Of a stretch of 32,898 nucleotides of DNA, positions 1 through 9,400 are shown piece by piece; the first letter of the stretch is position 1; each line of letters begins with the position of its first letter. The stretch spans positions 1-32,898 of IMG/VR virus record IMGVR_UViG_3300031974_002951; one strand, given 5' to 3'. Both the position numbers and the translations under genes were made by a program. The notes below the pieces were generated by a model. It was not told the origin of the DNA, searched no databases, and saw only the letters and a list, made by a program, of their open reading frames with translations. Origin of the DNA: a virus.

Positions 1-2
1 CC

Positions 3-1442
3 CGGATGATTGAAAAGGACGACCAGTTCAATCCGCCGGACGAGATGATGGAGGAGGGCAACTTCGAGAAGGTCGAGAAGACCATCGACGTCTGGTACGA
101 GGGCATCATGGTTATGGGCACCAACATCCTGCTGAAGTGGGAGGTGGCCGAGAACATGGTCCGCCCAAAGTCGGCCAGCCAGCACGCGCTGCCCAACTAT
201 GTGGCTACGGCCCCCCGCATGTACAAGGGCGTCATCGAGTCTCTGGTCCGACGCATGGTTCCGTTCGCGGACCTCATCCAGATTACGCACCTCAAGCTCC
301 AGCAGGTCATCGCACGTACGGTACCGGACGGGGTGTATATCGACGCTGACGGACTCAACGAGGTCGACCTCGGTACGGGCAACGCCTACAACCCCGAGGA
401 CGCCCTGCGGCTATACTTCCAAACGGGTAGTGTCATCGGCCGCTCTTTCACTCAGGACGGAGAGTTCAACCACGGCAAGGTCCCCATTCAGGAGCTGGCT
501 TCTAACAGCGGTGCTGCCAAGACGCAGATGCTGATTGGCAATATGAACCACTACCTGCAAATGATTCGCGACGTCACAGGTCTCAACGAGGCCCGCGACG
601 GTAGCACTCCCGACCCGCACAGTCTGGTCGGCTTGCAGAAGCTGGCTGCGGCCAACAGCAATACGGCCACCCGCCACATTTTGGACGGCAGCCTGTACAT
701 GTTCCGGTCTTTGGCTGAGGCCCTGACGTATCGGGTCAGTGATATCCTTGAGTACGCTGACTTCAAGGAAGAGTTCGCCAACCAGATTGGTAAGTACAAC
801 GTCAGTATCCTCGGTGAGATTAGCGACCTGTACATCTACGACTTCGGCATCTTCATCGAGGTCAGCCCCGACGAGGAGCAGCGTGCGCAGCTCGAGGCCA
901 ATATCCAAATGGCTTTGAGCAAGGGCGACATCAACCTCGAGGACGCCATCGACATCCGAGAGATTAAGAACCTCAAGCTCGCCAACCAACTGCTCAAGGT
1001 CAAGCGTATCGCCAAGCAGGAGCGGGAGGAGCAGATGGCTATGCAGCAGCAGGCTATGCAGCAGCAGGCCAACCTACAGTCTCAGGAGATGGCTGCACAG
1101 ACGGCCATGCAGAAGATTCAGGCCGAATCGCAGGGCAAGATGCAGGTCAAGCAGGCCGAGATTGCATTTGAGATTGAGAAGATGCAGGCCGAAGCGCAAC
1201 TGAAGGCACAGCTTATGGAGCGCGAGTTTCAGTATCAGTTGCAACTGGCTGGCATCCAAGAGCAGGGCTTGCAGCAGCGCGAGGACAACCGCGAGAAGGC
1301 CAAGGCCAGCCGCATTAGTCAACAAAATACTGAGCAGAGCAAGCTTATCGACCAACGGAAGAATAACTTGCCGCCCATCAATTTCGAGTCGAATGAAGAC
1401 AGCTTGGACGGCTTCGACTTGGCAGAATTTAGTCCGAGATAA
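3..1442 (+). CDS. Portal protein, C-terminal part (5' truncated by the window edge)
   Basis: The frame is open to the left edge, so the ATG at 6 is probably internal. Podoviral portals are usually about 600-800 residues and about 479 are visible. The portal ring sits at one capsid vertex, through which DNA is packaged and ejected. The visible part has the helical region typical of portals, including a GLNEARDG...PD..LVGLQKLA segment near residues 195-215. It ends in a long Met/Gln/Glu-rich coiled-coil tail (about residues 335-450), as expected for a portal barrel or crown. A scaffold-like gene and the capsid gene follow directly, the usual head-module order. The protein was recognised by pattern and context, not by a database search; its position next to scaffold and capsid is the strongest support. 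Confidence 0.72.
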   Translation, partial: RMIEKDDQFNPPDEMMEEGNFEKVEKTIDVWYEGIMVMGTNILLKWEVAENMVRPKSASQHALPNYVATAPRMYKGVIESLVRRMVPFADLIQITHLKLQQVIARTVPDGVYIDADGLNEVDLGTGNAYNPEDALRLYFQTGSVIGRSFTQDGEFNHGKVPIQELASNSGAAKTQMLIGNMNHYLQMIRDVTGLNEARDGSTPDPHSLVGLQKLAAANSNTATRHILDGSLYMFRSLAEALTYRVSDILEYADFKEEFANQIGKYNVSILGEISDLYIYDFGIFIEVSPDEEQRAQLEANIQMALSKGDINLEDAIDIREIKNLKLANQLLKVKRIAKQEREEQMAMQQQAMQQQANLQSQEMAAQTAMQKIQAESQGKMQVKQAEIAFEIEKMQAEAQLKAQLMEREFQYQLQLAGIQEQGLQQREDNREKAKASRISQQNTEQSKLIDQRKNNLPPINFESNEDSLDGFDLAEFSPR

Positions 1443-1448
1443 ATAATA

Positions 1449-1456
1449 TAATTTTA
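1449..1456 (+). promoter_or_regulatory. TANNTTTA box before the scaffold-like gene
   Basis: TAATTTTA ends five bases before the ATG at 1462. It resembles the Bacteroidota -7 element TANNTTTG. There is no clear -33 element at normal spacing. Confidence 0.35.
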
Positions 1457-1461
1457 CAGCA

Positions 1462-2529
1462 ATGGAAATCAAAGTCCGTGAGGTGAACGAGGTAGAATCC
1501 AAGTCCACCCAACAGGTGGAGCAGGAGCTCCTTGAGAAGCATGAGGCAGAGCAACAAGCTGACGAGCAGCCTGTTGCGGAGGAGCCCGTCGAAGAACCCG
1601 CTGGGCTCTCCGAGGACGACGTGCGCTTGTTTCTGAGCGAGCGTTACGGTCGGGAGATTGGCTCGTTGGACGAGCTGAACGAGGCGCGGGAGACTGCGCC
1701 GGAGCTGCCCGAGGACGTGGCGGCGTACTACAAGTACAAGCAAGAGACGGGCCGTGGGCTCGAAGACTTTATGAAGGTGAACCGCAACCTCGACGAGGCT
1801 GACGGCGATAGCCTACTGAAGGAATACCTCCTCATCACTGAAGACGGTCTCGATGCCGAGGACGTGGAGATGATGATGGACGATTATAAATACGATGCCG
1901 ACCTCGATGACGAGGCCGATATCAAGAAGGCCAAGCTGGCCAAAAAGAAAGCGATTGCTAAGGCGAAGAAATACTTCGCGGAGCAGAAGGAGAAGTATCA
2001 GGCCCCTCTTGAGTCAAGGGGTGCCGGGTCTCTGGAAGACTCCGAGGAGTACCAAGCGTACAAGCAATACGTTGAGCAGGCGAAGACGTACCAAGAGGAA
2101 CAGAAGCGCAGGAAAGAGTGGTTTGACGAGAAGACGAATGAGGTCTTCTCCGATGGATTCAAAGGTTTTGAGTTCAGTATCGACGACAAATCCTACGTGT
2201 ACACTCCCGGTGACCGCACTGAATTGAAGAAGCTCCAACAGACTCCGGAGGCTTGGTTGAACAAGTATCTGGATGACAAGGGGCTCGTCAAGGACGCTGC
2301 GGGATACCATAAGTCTTTGGCTGTCGCCATGAATCCCGAGAAGTTTGCCCGGTTCTTCTATGAGCAGGGGCAGGCTAATGCCGTGGATGATGTCATGCGC
2401 AAGACGAAAAACATCAACATGTCTGAGCGTGCGGCACCACAGTCTACGACGAAGGGAGGATTGAAAATCCGTGCCGTCAATCAAGATTCGGGCCGAGGCT
2501 TGAAGATTAAGACGCGGCGCAGTTCCTAA
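1462..2529 (+). CDS. Scaffold-like protein
   Basis: This 355-residue protein lies between portal and capsid, the classic place for the internal scaffold that directs procapsid assembly. It is very hydrophilic. The N-terminal half is acidic (Glu/Asp/Gln-rich), with a segment EDDVRLFLSERYGREIGSL near residues 51-69 that I associate with scaffold-type proteins of Bacteroidota phages. The middle is Lys/Glu helical. The C-terminus is basic, with two GLKI repeats (GGLKIRAV and RGLKIKTR). A basic C-terminal tail contacts the capsid protein in many scaffolds. The ATG at 1462 is preceded by an A/T-rich leader without a Shine-Dalgarno sequence. The function is inferred from position and composition; another head-internal protein is possible. 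Confidence 0.62.
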   Translation: MEIKVREVNEVESKSTQQVEQELLEKHEAEQQADEQPVAEEPVEEPAGLSEDDVRLFLSERYGREIGSLDELNEARETAPELPEDVAAYYKYKQETGRGLEDFMKVNRNLDEADGDSLLKEYLLITEDGLDAEDVEMMMDDYKYDADLDDEADIKKAKLAKKKAIAKAKKYFAEQKEKYQAPLESRGAGSLEDSEEYQAYKQYVEQAKTYQEEQKRRKEWFDEKTNEVFSDGFKGFEFSIDDKSYVYTPGDRTELKKLQQTPEAWLNKYLDDKGLVKDAAGYHKSLAVAMNPEKFARFFYEQGQANAVDDVMRKTKNINMSERAAPQSTTKGGLKIRAVNQDSGRGLKIKTRRSS

Positions 2530-2548
2530 CTCTTAGAAAACAGAAAAC

Positions 2549-3964
2549 ATGGCAGGTTCATTGCAAGCCACACCCGGGTTCGATTTGCAACCCAGTGCAG
2601 AGCAGGTTGCTCTTAGCACGAACTACATCACCAACTTCGACTTCCTCAACCAGTATCTCCCCGATACTTACGAGAAGGAGTTCGAGCGTTACGGCAACCG
2701 GACCATCTCCGGCTTCCTCCGCATGGTTGGTGCCGAGATGCCGTCCAACTCTGACCTCATCAAGTGGGCAGAGCAGGGACGTCTCCACACGAAGTACACC
2801 AACTGCACCTCCGCAGCCGCCGCAGCTCAGGACACGGCTACGTGGACGGTGAACGACACCCTTGTCCCCGGTACTGGCGGTATCGCCATCCGCGTGGGTC
2901 AGACGGTGTTCATCACCGACAACACCGCTGCCAGTGGCCTCGTCAACAAGGCCATCGTGACGGCTGTCGACACCGCCGCTGGTACGTTCAACGTGGCTTA
3001 CTACGAGGCTGGCGGCCAGACCGTGGCTGCCGGCGTTGCTTGTACCGTGATGATTTACGGTTCCGAGTTCAAGAAGGGCACCAACGGAATGACTGGCTCC
3101 CTCGAGGCTGACGATGTCATCTTCGACAACAGCCCCATCATCATCAAGGACAAGTACGCTGTCTCTGGTTCCGACATGGCTCAGATTGGCTGGGTTGAGG
3201 TGACGACCGAGAACGGTGCTACGGGATACCTGTGGTACCTGAAGTCTGAGCACGAGACCCGTCTCCGCTTCGACGACTACCTCGAGACCGCTATGATTGA
3301 GGCTGTCCCGGCTGAGGCTGCTAGTGGCGCTATCGCTGCTGGTGGTGACGTGGGCAACAAGGGTTCCGAGGGTATCTTCTACGCTGTCGAGAATCGCGGT
3401 AACGTGTGGTCCGGTGGTATCCCCTCCACCCTCGCCGACTTCGACTCCATCATCGGACGTCTGGACAAGCAGGGCGCCATCGAGGAGAACGTCCTCTTCG
3501 TGAATCGTGAGATGAGCTTCGATATCGACGACATGCTGGCTGCACAGAACAGCTACGGTGCCGGCGGTACGAGCTACGGTCTCTTCGACAACGACGAGCA
3601 GATGGCTCTCAACCTTGGCTTCACGGGCTTCCGCCGTGGTTACGACTTCTACAAGTCTGACTGGAAGTACCTGAACGACCCGACGATGCGTGGTGACCTC
3701 ACCAACGGTGTCATCAACGGTCTGCTGGTTCCGGCTGGTAGCACCACGGTCTACGACCAAGTGCTCGGCAAGAACGCCAAGCGTCCGTTCCTCCACGTCC
3801 GCTACCGCGCTAGTGAGACCGAGGACCGTCGGTACAAGACGTGGATTACCGGTTCCGCCGGAGGCGCTATGAACAGCGACCTCGACGCGATGGAAGTCCA
3901 CTTCCTCTCCGAGCGTGCTGTTTGCACCATGGGTGCCAACAACTTCTTCCTCTTCGAGGGATAA
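2549..3964 (+). CDS. Major capsid protein
   Basis: This 471-residue protein follows the scaffold-like gene and has the composition of a highly expressed shell protein: Ala/Gly/Asp-rich and with nearly uniform preferred codons. The N-terminus contains NFDFLNQYLPDTYEKEFERYGN (split here: about residues 29-50), followed by a helix-rich stretch. Residues about 85-180 look like an inserted beta-rich domain, and then an HK97-like core pattern (RLRFDDYLETAMIEA, about 239-253) resumes. The product would form the icosahedral shell around the packaged genome. The leader just before ATG 2549 reads AGAAAACAGAAAAC, A-rich with no Shine-Dalgarno, typical for Bacteroidota. A 14-bp hairpin follows the stop. 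Context and composition make this call strong, although I cannot confirm the fold. Confidence 0.8.
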   Translation: MAGSLQATPGFDLQPSAEQVALSTNYITNFDFLNQYLPDTYEKEFERYGNRTISGFLRMVGAEMPSNSDLIKWAEQGRLHTKYTNCTSAAAAAQDTATWTVNDTLVPGTGGIAIRVGQTVFITDNTAASGLVNKAIVTAVDTAAGTFNVAYYEAGGQTVAAGVACTVMIYGSEFKKGTNGMTGSLEADDVIFDNSPIIIKDKYAVSGSDMAQIGWVEVTTENGATGYLWYLKSEHETRLRFDDYLETAMIEAVPAEAASGAIAAGGDVGNKGSEGIFYAVENRGNVWSGGIPSTLADFDSIIGRLDKQGAIEENVLFVNREMSFDIDDMLAAQNSYGAGGTSYGLFDNDEQMALNLGFTGFRRGYDFYKSDWKYLNDPTMRGDLTNGVINGLLVPAGSTTVYDQVLGKNAKRPFLHVRYRASETEDRRYKTWITGSAGGAMNSDLDAMEVHFLSERAVCTMGANNFFLFEG

Positions 3965-3973
3965 TCTGAATCG

Positions 3974-4006
3974 GATATGGGGGCCACAAAGGGTGGTCCC
4001 CCTATC
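3974..4006 (+). terminator. Long hairpin after the capsid gene
   Basis: Arms 3974-3987 and 3993-4006 pair over 14 positions with one T/C mismatch and one G-T wobble, around loop AAAGG. CCACTTTTAATT follows. The T-run is short, so it may be a partial terminator or a 3' RNA-stabilising structure that keeps capsid message high. Confidence 0.6.
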
Positions 4007-4014
4007 CACTTTTA
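4007..4014 (+). promoter_or_regulatory. TANNTTTA-like box before the 244-aa gene
   Basis: CACTTTTA, one mismatch from TANNTTTA, directly follows the hairpin at 3974-4006 and ends 12 bases before ATG 4027. It may be a -7 promoter element. Confidence 0.3.
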
Positions 4015-4026
4015 ATTACAATAGAT

Positions 4027-4761
4027 ATGAGTGTAGACAAGACCTACCGTCTGAAGCGCGACGTCGCGCCCCTAGCCTTTATGATTCCCGGCCGTGGCAG
4101 CCGGAACAAGCCGCTCCTGTACTGGGACGAAGAGAAGGGTGAGAACCGCGTTATGCGGTACGCCCGCAACCAGAAGAGTCCTTTCGAGGACGAGCAGGAC
4201 GGCAACGCCATCGTTGAGCCCATCATCTTTGAGGACGGCCTCTTGCGCGTTCCCCGCACAAACCCTGTGCTCCAACACTTCTTGGACATCCACCCCATGA
4301 ACGGCAACCGCTTTGAGGAAATCAACCTCGAGCGCGACGCCGAAGCTGAGGTGGAGCAGTTGAACCTTGAGGTCGACGCTCTCATCGAGTGCAAGGCTTT
4401 GACGCTGGACCAGCTTGAGTCTATGGCTCGCATTATGCTTGGCGTAGACCCAACCAAGTACACCACGGCTGAGCTTCGCCGCGATATGCTGGTGGCTGTG
4501 CGCCGCGACCCGGGCCAGTTCTTGGACTTGGTCAACGACCCCGACGTGAAGTTGCAGGGTCAGGTGCAGCGGTTCTTCGACGACGGTCACCTTTCCTTCC
4601 GCCGCAACAAGACTGAGATTTGGTACAACGGTCCGTCCAACAAAAAGAAGTTGGTGACGGTACCGCACGGCAAAGACTATCTCGCCGTTGCGATTTCCTA
4701 TCTACTTAGCGACGAGGGCCTCGAGCACCTCCGAGCCCTCGAAGCTTTGACCTCAGAGTGA
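4027..4761 (+). CDS. Conserved head-region protein, function unknown
   Basis: A 244-residue protein standing alone between a hairpin (3974-4006) and a strong terminator (4778-4805), so it is probably a single-gene transcription unit. The N-terminal half holds the strongly patterned block RYARNQKSPFEDEQDGNAI (about residues 45-63), preceded by a IPGRGSRNKPLLYWDEEKG-type segment. I recall this arrangement as a conserved family in large marine and Bacteroidota phages, always near the capsid gene, without an assigned function. The C-terminal half is alpha-helical with a SNKKKLVTVPHGKDY motif near residue 205. Candidate roles are a capsid-associated or a head-completion protein. The identity as a real conserved gene is secure; the role is not. 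Confidence 0.7.
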   Translation: MSVDKTYRLKRDVAPLAFMIPGRGSRNKPLLYWDEEKGENRVMRYARNQKSPFEDEQDGNAIVEPIIFEDGLLRVPRTNPVLQHFLDIHPMNGNRFEEINLERDAEAEVEQLNLEVDALIECKALTLDQLESMARIMLGVDPTKYTTAELRRDMLVAVRRDPGQFLDLVNDPDVKLQGQVQRFFDDGHLSFRRNKTEIWYNGPSNKKKLVTVPHGKDYLAVAISYLLSDEGLEHLRALEALTSE

Positions 4762-4777
4762 CACCCCCTGACAAAAC

Positions 4778-4805
4778 AAAAGGCCACCTCCGGGTGGCTT
4801 TTTTG
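4778..4805 (+). terminator. Rho-independent terminator
   Basis: GCCACC (4783-4788), loop TCCG, GGTGGC (4793-4798), then six T. The A-rich bases before the stem could pair with the T-run, so it may also act on - strand transcripts. It separates the 244-aa gene from the neck genes. Confidence 0.85.
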
Positions 4806-4813
4806 TTTCCCGT

Positions 4814-4821
4814 TATCTTTA
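4814..4821 (+). promoter_or_regulatory. TANNTTTA box before neck protein 1
   Basis: TATCTTTA lies eight bases after the T-run of the terminator and four bases before ATG 4826. Placement between a terminator and a gene supports promoter function. If it is a -7 element, the transcript would start at or very near the ATG. Confidence 0.4.
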
Positions 4822-4825
4822 GAGG

Positions 4826-5548
4826 ATGATTAACTCGGTCCGTCAAACCGTACTGTCGATTCTCAACAAGAACAACTACGGGTACATCTCCCCTTCGGAC
4901 TTCAACCTGTTCGCCAAGCAGGCGCAGCTCGAAATCTTCAACGGATACTTCAAGGAGCTCAACCAAGTCATCAACGCCGAGAACGCCCGCATGTCCGGCA
5001 CCGACTACGCGGATATGAACAAGGGCATCCGCGAAGCCATCGACGTCTTCTCCGTCAGCAGGAACTTGACTCAAGATGGCGTCAACACCAACACGTTTTT
5101 TGCGCCGAGCCAAACCACGACTGGCGACGACTACTACCTTCTGAACAAGGTGTTGTTGAATCTCGTCGAGGCCGAGCCCGTCCACCATAGCAAGATTACG
5201 CTTCTCAACAGCAGCCTGTTGACGGCGCCTTCGGCGCAGTACCCTGCGTACACCCTCGACACCGGCACTGGCGGCGCTCAGATTTTGACTCTGTACCCCG
5301 CTGAAAACTACGGCCCCCTCGACGTTACGTGCCAGTACATCCGCTATCCCCGAGACCCGCAGTGGACTTACGCTACGCTGGTCGGGGGCGAGCCCGTATT
5401 CAACCAGAGCGCCACGGACTACCAAGACTTCGAGCTACCCATCGAAGACGAGACCCGCCTCGTGTACCGCATCTTGCAGATGGCTGGCATGAGCATCCGC
5501 GAGGGTGACGTGTACCAATACGCTAACGCCGAGGAAGCCCAGAACTGA
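4826..5548 (+). CDS. Neck/ring (head-tail adaptor) protein 1
   Basis: This 240-residue protein starts directly after the terminator and a TATCTTTA box. The N-terminus (INSVRQTVLSILNKNNYGY, then SPSDFNLFAKQAQLEIF) matches a pattern I recognise from the first ring or connector proteins of crAss-like and flavobacterial podoviruses. These stack below the portal and continue the DNA channel. The rest is a mixed alpha/beta adaptor-type sequence ending in an acidic helix. Its stop overlaps the next start (TGATG at 5546-5550), implying translational coupling with the second adaptor. The assignment rests on remembered family patterns and the portal-capsid-adaptor-tail order. Confidence 0.62.
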   Translation: MINSVRQTVLSILNKNNYGYISPSDFNLFAKQAQLEIFNGYFKELNQVINAENARMSGTDYADMNKGIREAIDVFSVSRNLTQDGVNTNTFFAPSQTTTGDDYYLLNKVLLNLVEAEPVHHSKITLLNSSLLTAPSAQYPAYTLDTGTGGAQILTLYPAENYGPLDVTCQYIRYPRDPQWTYATLVGGEPVFNQSATDYQDFELPIEDETRLVYRILQMAGMSIREGDVYQYANAEEAQN

Positions 5549-6474
5549 TGCCATATCTAGCCAACGACTACGCGTATTACGAGAACAGCGGTGCAACGCC
5601 TGAGGATGCCAATTGGGGCAGCTATCAGTACGTTACGCTACAGGACATCGTAACCAACTACCAGCTCATGTACATGGGCAACCACTCCTTGGTCAACAAC
5701 GAGGAGCGGTACAAGGTCTTGTTCCACGCCAAGCGTGCTATCCAAGAGCTCAACTACGACGCGTTCAAGGAGGTCAAGGTCCTCGAGCTCAACGTCTGCG
5801 ACCAGCTCCGCTTCGTGCTGCCTCCCGACTACGTCAACTGGGTTCGCATCAGCCTGTACAAGGACGGTCTCCTCCGCCCGATGACGGAGAACATCCAGAC
5901 CAACTTCAGCAACGCGTACCTGCAAGACAACGAGTGCCGCATCCTCTTCGACGAGAGCGGCAATATCCTGCGCCCGCAGAACTCGACCATCGATTTCGAC
6001 CGGATTTCGGGAACCAAGAAGAGCATCTACCTCAACGACAACAGTGAGTTCGACGGTCAGCTCGGATACGAGTACGATGGGGATTGGTACTTCGACTACA
6101 ACATCGGAGCTCGGTATGGACTGAATACCGAGACGGCCAACGCGAACCCGACGTTCAGTATCGACCGCAAGGGTGGCGTTATCAACTTCAGCAGTGGCAT
6201 GGCCGACGAGCTGGTCATCCTTGAGTACGTCAGCGACGGCATGGAGGCCGGCGACAATACGGCCATTACGGTCAACAAGCTTTTCGAAGAGTACGTCTAC
6301 GCGTACATCAACTACGCTATCCTCGACGCCAAGCTGGGCGTACAGGAGTACATCGTGAACCGCGCTCGGAAGAAGAAGAACGCCTTGTTGCGTAACGCCA
6401 AGATTCGCATCAGCAACATCCACCCGGGACGGTTGCTTATGAACCTACGCGGTCGCGGCAAGTGGATTAAGTAA
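5548..6474 (+). CDS. Neck/ring (head-tail adaptor) protein 2
   Basis: A 308-residue protein coupled by a one-base stop/start overlap both to the previous gene (TGATG) and to the next (TAATG at 6472-6476). The block TLQDIVTNYQLMYMGN (about residues 31-46), then LFHAKRAIQELNYDAFKEVK and LPPDYVNWVRISLY, is characteristic of the second ring protein in crAss-like and related Bacteroidota podoviruses. It is expected to form a dodecameric ring between portal and tail hub. The C-terminus is strongly basic (RARKKKNALLRNAKIR, ending RGRGKW), consistent with facing DNA in the channel. The family recognition is from memory and the exact role within the neck is inferred. Confidence 0.65.
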   Translation: MPYLANDYAYYENSGATPEDANWGSYQYVTLQDIVTNYQLMYMGNHSLVNNEERYKVLFHAKRAIQELNYDAFKEVKVLELNVCDQLRFVLPPDYVNWVRISLYKDGLLRPMTENIQTNFSNAYLQDNECRILFDESGNILRPQNSTIDFDRISGTKKSIYLNDNSEFDGQLGYEYDGDWYFDYNIGARYGLNTETANANPTFSIDRKGGVINFSSGMADELVILEYVSDGMEAGDNTAITVNKLFEEYVYAYINYAILDAKLGVQEYIVNRARKKKNALLRNAKIRISNIHPGRLLMNLRGRGKWIK

Positions 6475-9400
6475 TGGCAAATCTGGTAAGGAACTTCATC
6501 AAGGGCCGGATGAACAAGAGCGTTGACGAGCGCCTTGTTCCCAACGGAGAGTATATCGACGCCCGCAACATCCGCATGGGTTCCACCGAGGACTCAGAGA
6601 TTGGCGCCGTAGAGAACACCAAGGGCAACGAGCGCCTCACGACGCTGGTATACCCACCTACGGGCACGGCGTTGAGCGACCAAGCCACGTGCCTCGGTTC
6701 CTATGCTGACGGAGCCAACGAGACCATCTATTGGTTCGTCCACGACCCGGCGTTTACGGAGGGCGCTACTGGCAAGCTGGACCTCATCGTTTCGTTTGAC
6801 GTCCGTAGTGAAATCCTCACGTATCACGTGGTGTCTATCGATGATGGTGGGGGCGCTAATACCACCCTAAACTTCGACCCTCAGTACTTGGTTACTGGCG
6901 TCGATTTGGTCGAGAGCCTCCTGTTCTTTACTGACGATACAAACCCACCACGCAGAATCAACACCCTCAAGGGTTACGCGCAGCCTACAGCATTCATTGA
7001 CGAGGCCACCTTGTACGAGGACCTGTTGGTTTTGAAGAGGCCGCCAAGCAACTCTCCTCGCATTTTCTCGTTCAACAACGGTCAGCCGGGCCAGCCCGGG
7101 CCGGACAACTATCTCGAAGAGCGATTCATTTGTTTCGGGTATCGGTACCGATACGCAGACGGAGAGTACTCGGCTACCTCTCAGTTCAGTGCCCCGGCCT
7201 TCATCAGCAAGCCGTTCAGTTTTACCGACGAGGCTTTCCTCAACGAGGGCATGATTAATGCCATCAACGCCTGCGAAATCACGGTCAACACCGGCGGTCC
7301 CCTCGTAGTTGGTTACGACCTCTTGTTCAAGGAGATGGATGATAGTATCATCCGGGTCATTCAAAAAATTGACAAGTCTGACGACGGCATCGCGGACAAC
7401 GCTGAGCAGACCTACACGTTTGACAAAAGCAAAATCTACACCATCCTTCCCGAGAGTGAGATTCTGCGTCTGTACGACAACGTACCTCGGCTGGCCAAGG
7501 CTCAAACCGTGCTTGGCAACAGGCTTGTCTACGGCAATTATTTGGAGGGGTATGACCTCCGCGATGACAACAACTCTCCGGTCAATATTGACTACACCGT
7601 AGAGCAAACCCAATCCGAAGTCTTCGCTCGCGATGCGGTAGCCATTTCCGTAGACAGCTCTTATACGTACACGTTCCCCACTCCGAACCAAACTCCGGAG
7701 ATGGTGGTGACGCTCACGTTTGACAACCCGCCATTGATTCAGGGTGACGTCATTTCGTTTCAGCTTCTCGCAAGGCACAATGGATACATCCCTACCGCAG
7801 GGGCACCTACGGCGCAGTACCCTCAGTCAAACCTGACTTTCTCTCACGTCCTAGACTCTAATTACGCCAGCCTTTCTGACTTGGTTCAAAGCCCTGCATT
7901 CCAGTCTCGCGTGGGTACATCGGCGAATATCGAAACCACCCCCGCCGACTTTGCTGGGTCCGACCTGACTGTTTGGACTAACGCGTGGAACGCTACGTTT
8001 CCGCTAGAGCGCACGGGCGGGACGGTTAGCCCGGCCGACTTGACGGCAACGGGTGTAGACGTGGGCGCGGAGCCCATCAAAATCGTGTCGTTTTCGGACA
8101 CCGAAATTGTTCTGGCTTTCCCTGTGGCGTCATACGTCGGCGGCGCCAATACTTGGTACAACATGCTGCGTGTCTTTGCGCTAAGCGCCACGTATGCCAG
8201 CAACTCTCCGTCCAATAGCCTGCATAGCAACCGTGGGTATCAGGTGGGCATCGTGTATATGGACGAGTACGGGCGCTCCAGTACGGTTCTAACAAGTCCG
8301 GACAACGAGATTGACATCCCGTGTCTCGACTCTGTTTTTGCGAATGGCATCCGTTGCACCATCCCAAACAGTCAGCGCCCTCCATCTTGGGCTGATAGGT
8401 ACAAGTTCGTCATCAAACAAGACGAGGCGGGATACGAGTCGATATACTCCAATCTTTTCTTTGATTTCCAAGGCGACGTCTACTTCCTCTTGGAGGGAGA
8501 GAACGCGGCTAAGGTTCAAGAGGGGGATAGGTATATCGTAAAAAGCGACCGTGCCGGAGCCATGCAGTCGTGCAAGTACGCTACGGTTTTGAGCAAGCAG
8601 AGCCTTGCGGTGGATGAACTCGGGGGCGAGGGTTCTGACCTGCCATCCGTTGCGGGTACATATATGCAGGTCAAAAAGACCTTTGACATTACTGACTGTA
8701 CCGACTGCGTATTCAATTTCTCAGAGCTTTCCGCCAGCTCCACCATCGACCCGCAGACATACCAACAAGAGGGGGAGTACCCAACTCTGCTTTACGCTCC
8801 GTCAAACCCGTCGCTTGCCTCAATAGGGACCATCACGGCAGGCACGACGATAGAGATGAACCTGAGCTTCACCCGTCCCGGCGGTGCTGGTGGTGGCGGA
8901 GCTTGCGAAACTCGAACCATCGAAGAGACATTCAACTTCACTGCGACGTCGAACTACGACAACATCGCGGAGTGGTTCTATGGTCAGCAGGGCGTTATCA
9001 GTGCTATTGAAGGACTGTCTGTTCCGTCTGGCAACCCCAACCAACCAGAAGTTACCATTGAGGTCCTACCCCTGTATACTGGTGAGCCATTAGATAGTAG
9101 CGATGATTTGCCGGTAGACGAGTTCGTCAACAAGTTCGGATTTGGAAACTATAACGGAAACATTTTCGTTAGGGCCTCGGGCACAAAGGAGTGCAACTCC
9201 CTGCTGGACTACGCCCAGTTTACTGGCCTTGGGACGTACCTAGGTGTCAATATAACAGAGGCTGTATTTGGAGACTTGACCTCGGCCGGCCGTACTGCCA
9301 AGGTGACCTTCAGCATGAAGGTCGTTAAGTTCAACAACGCTGGGGTCACCTTCGAGACTTTGCCGCAGCCCACGTTGCCCGACGTGTGGTACGAGTCGAG

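Noticed and set aside
2558-4009. 483-codon open frame on the - strand opposite the capsid gene
   Set aside because: It is a mirror of the strongly G/C-ending codons of the capsid gene. Its product is a Val/Glu/His-rich string without family pattern, and the capsid frame is clearly coding.
4803-4821. TTG (4803-4805) as a -33 element for the box at 4814-4821
   Set aside because: The spacing is only eight bases, far shorter than the roughly 19 expected for Bacteroidota promoters; it belongs to the terminator T-run.
5638-6423. 261-codon open frame opposite neck protein 2
   Set aside because: Same antisense shadow effect; the product is a Val/Leu/Asp-rich string with no motif.
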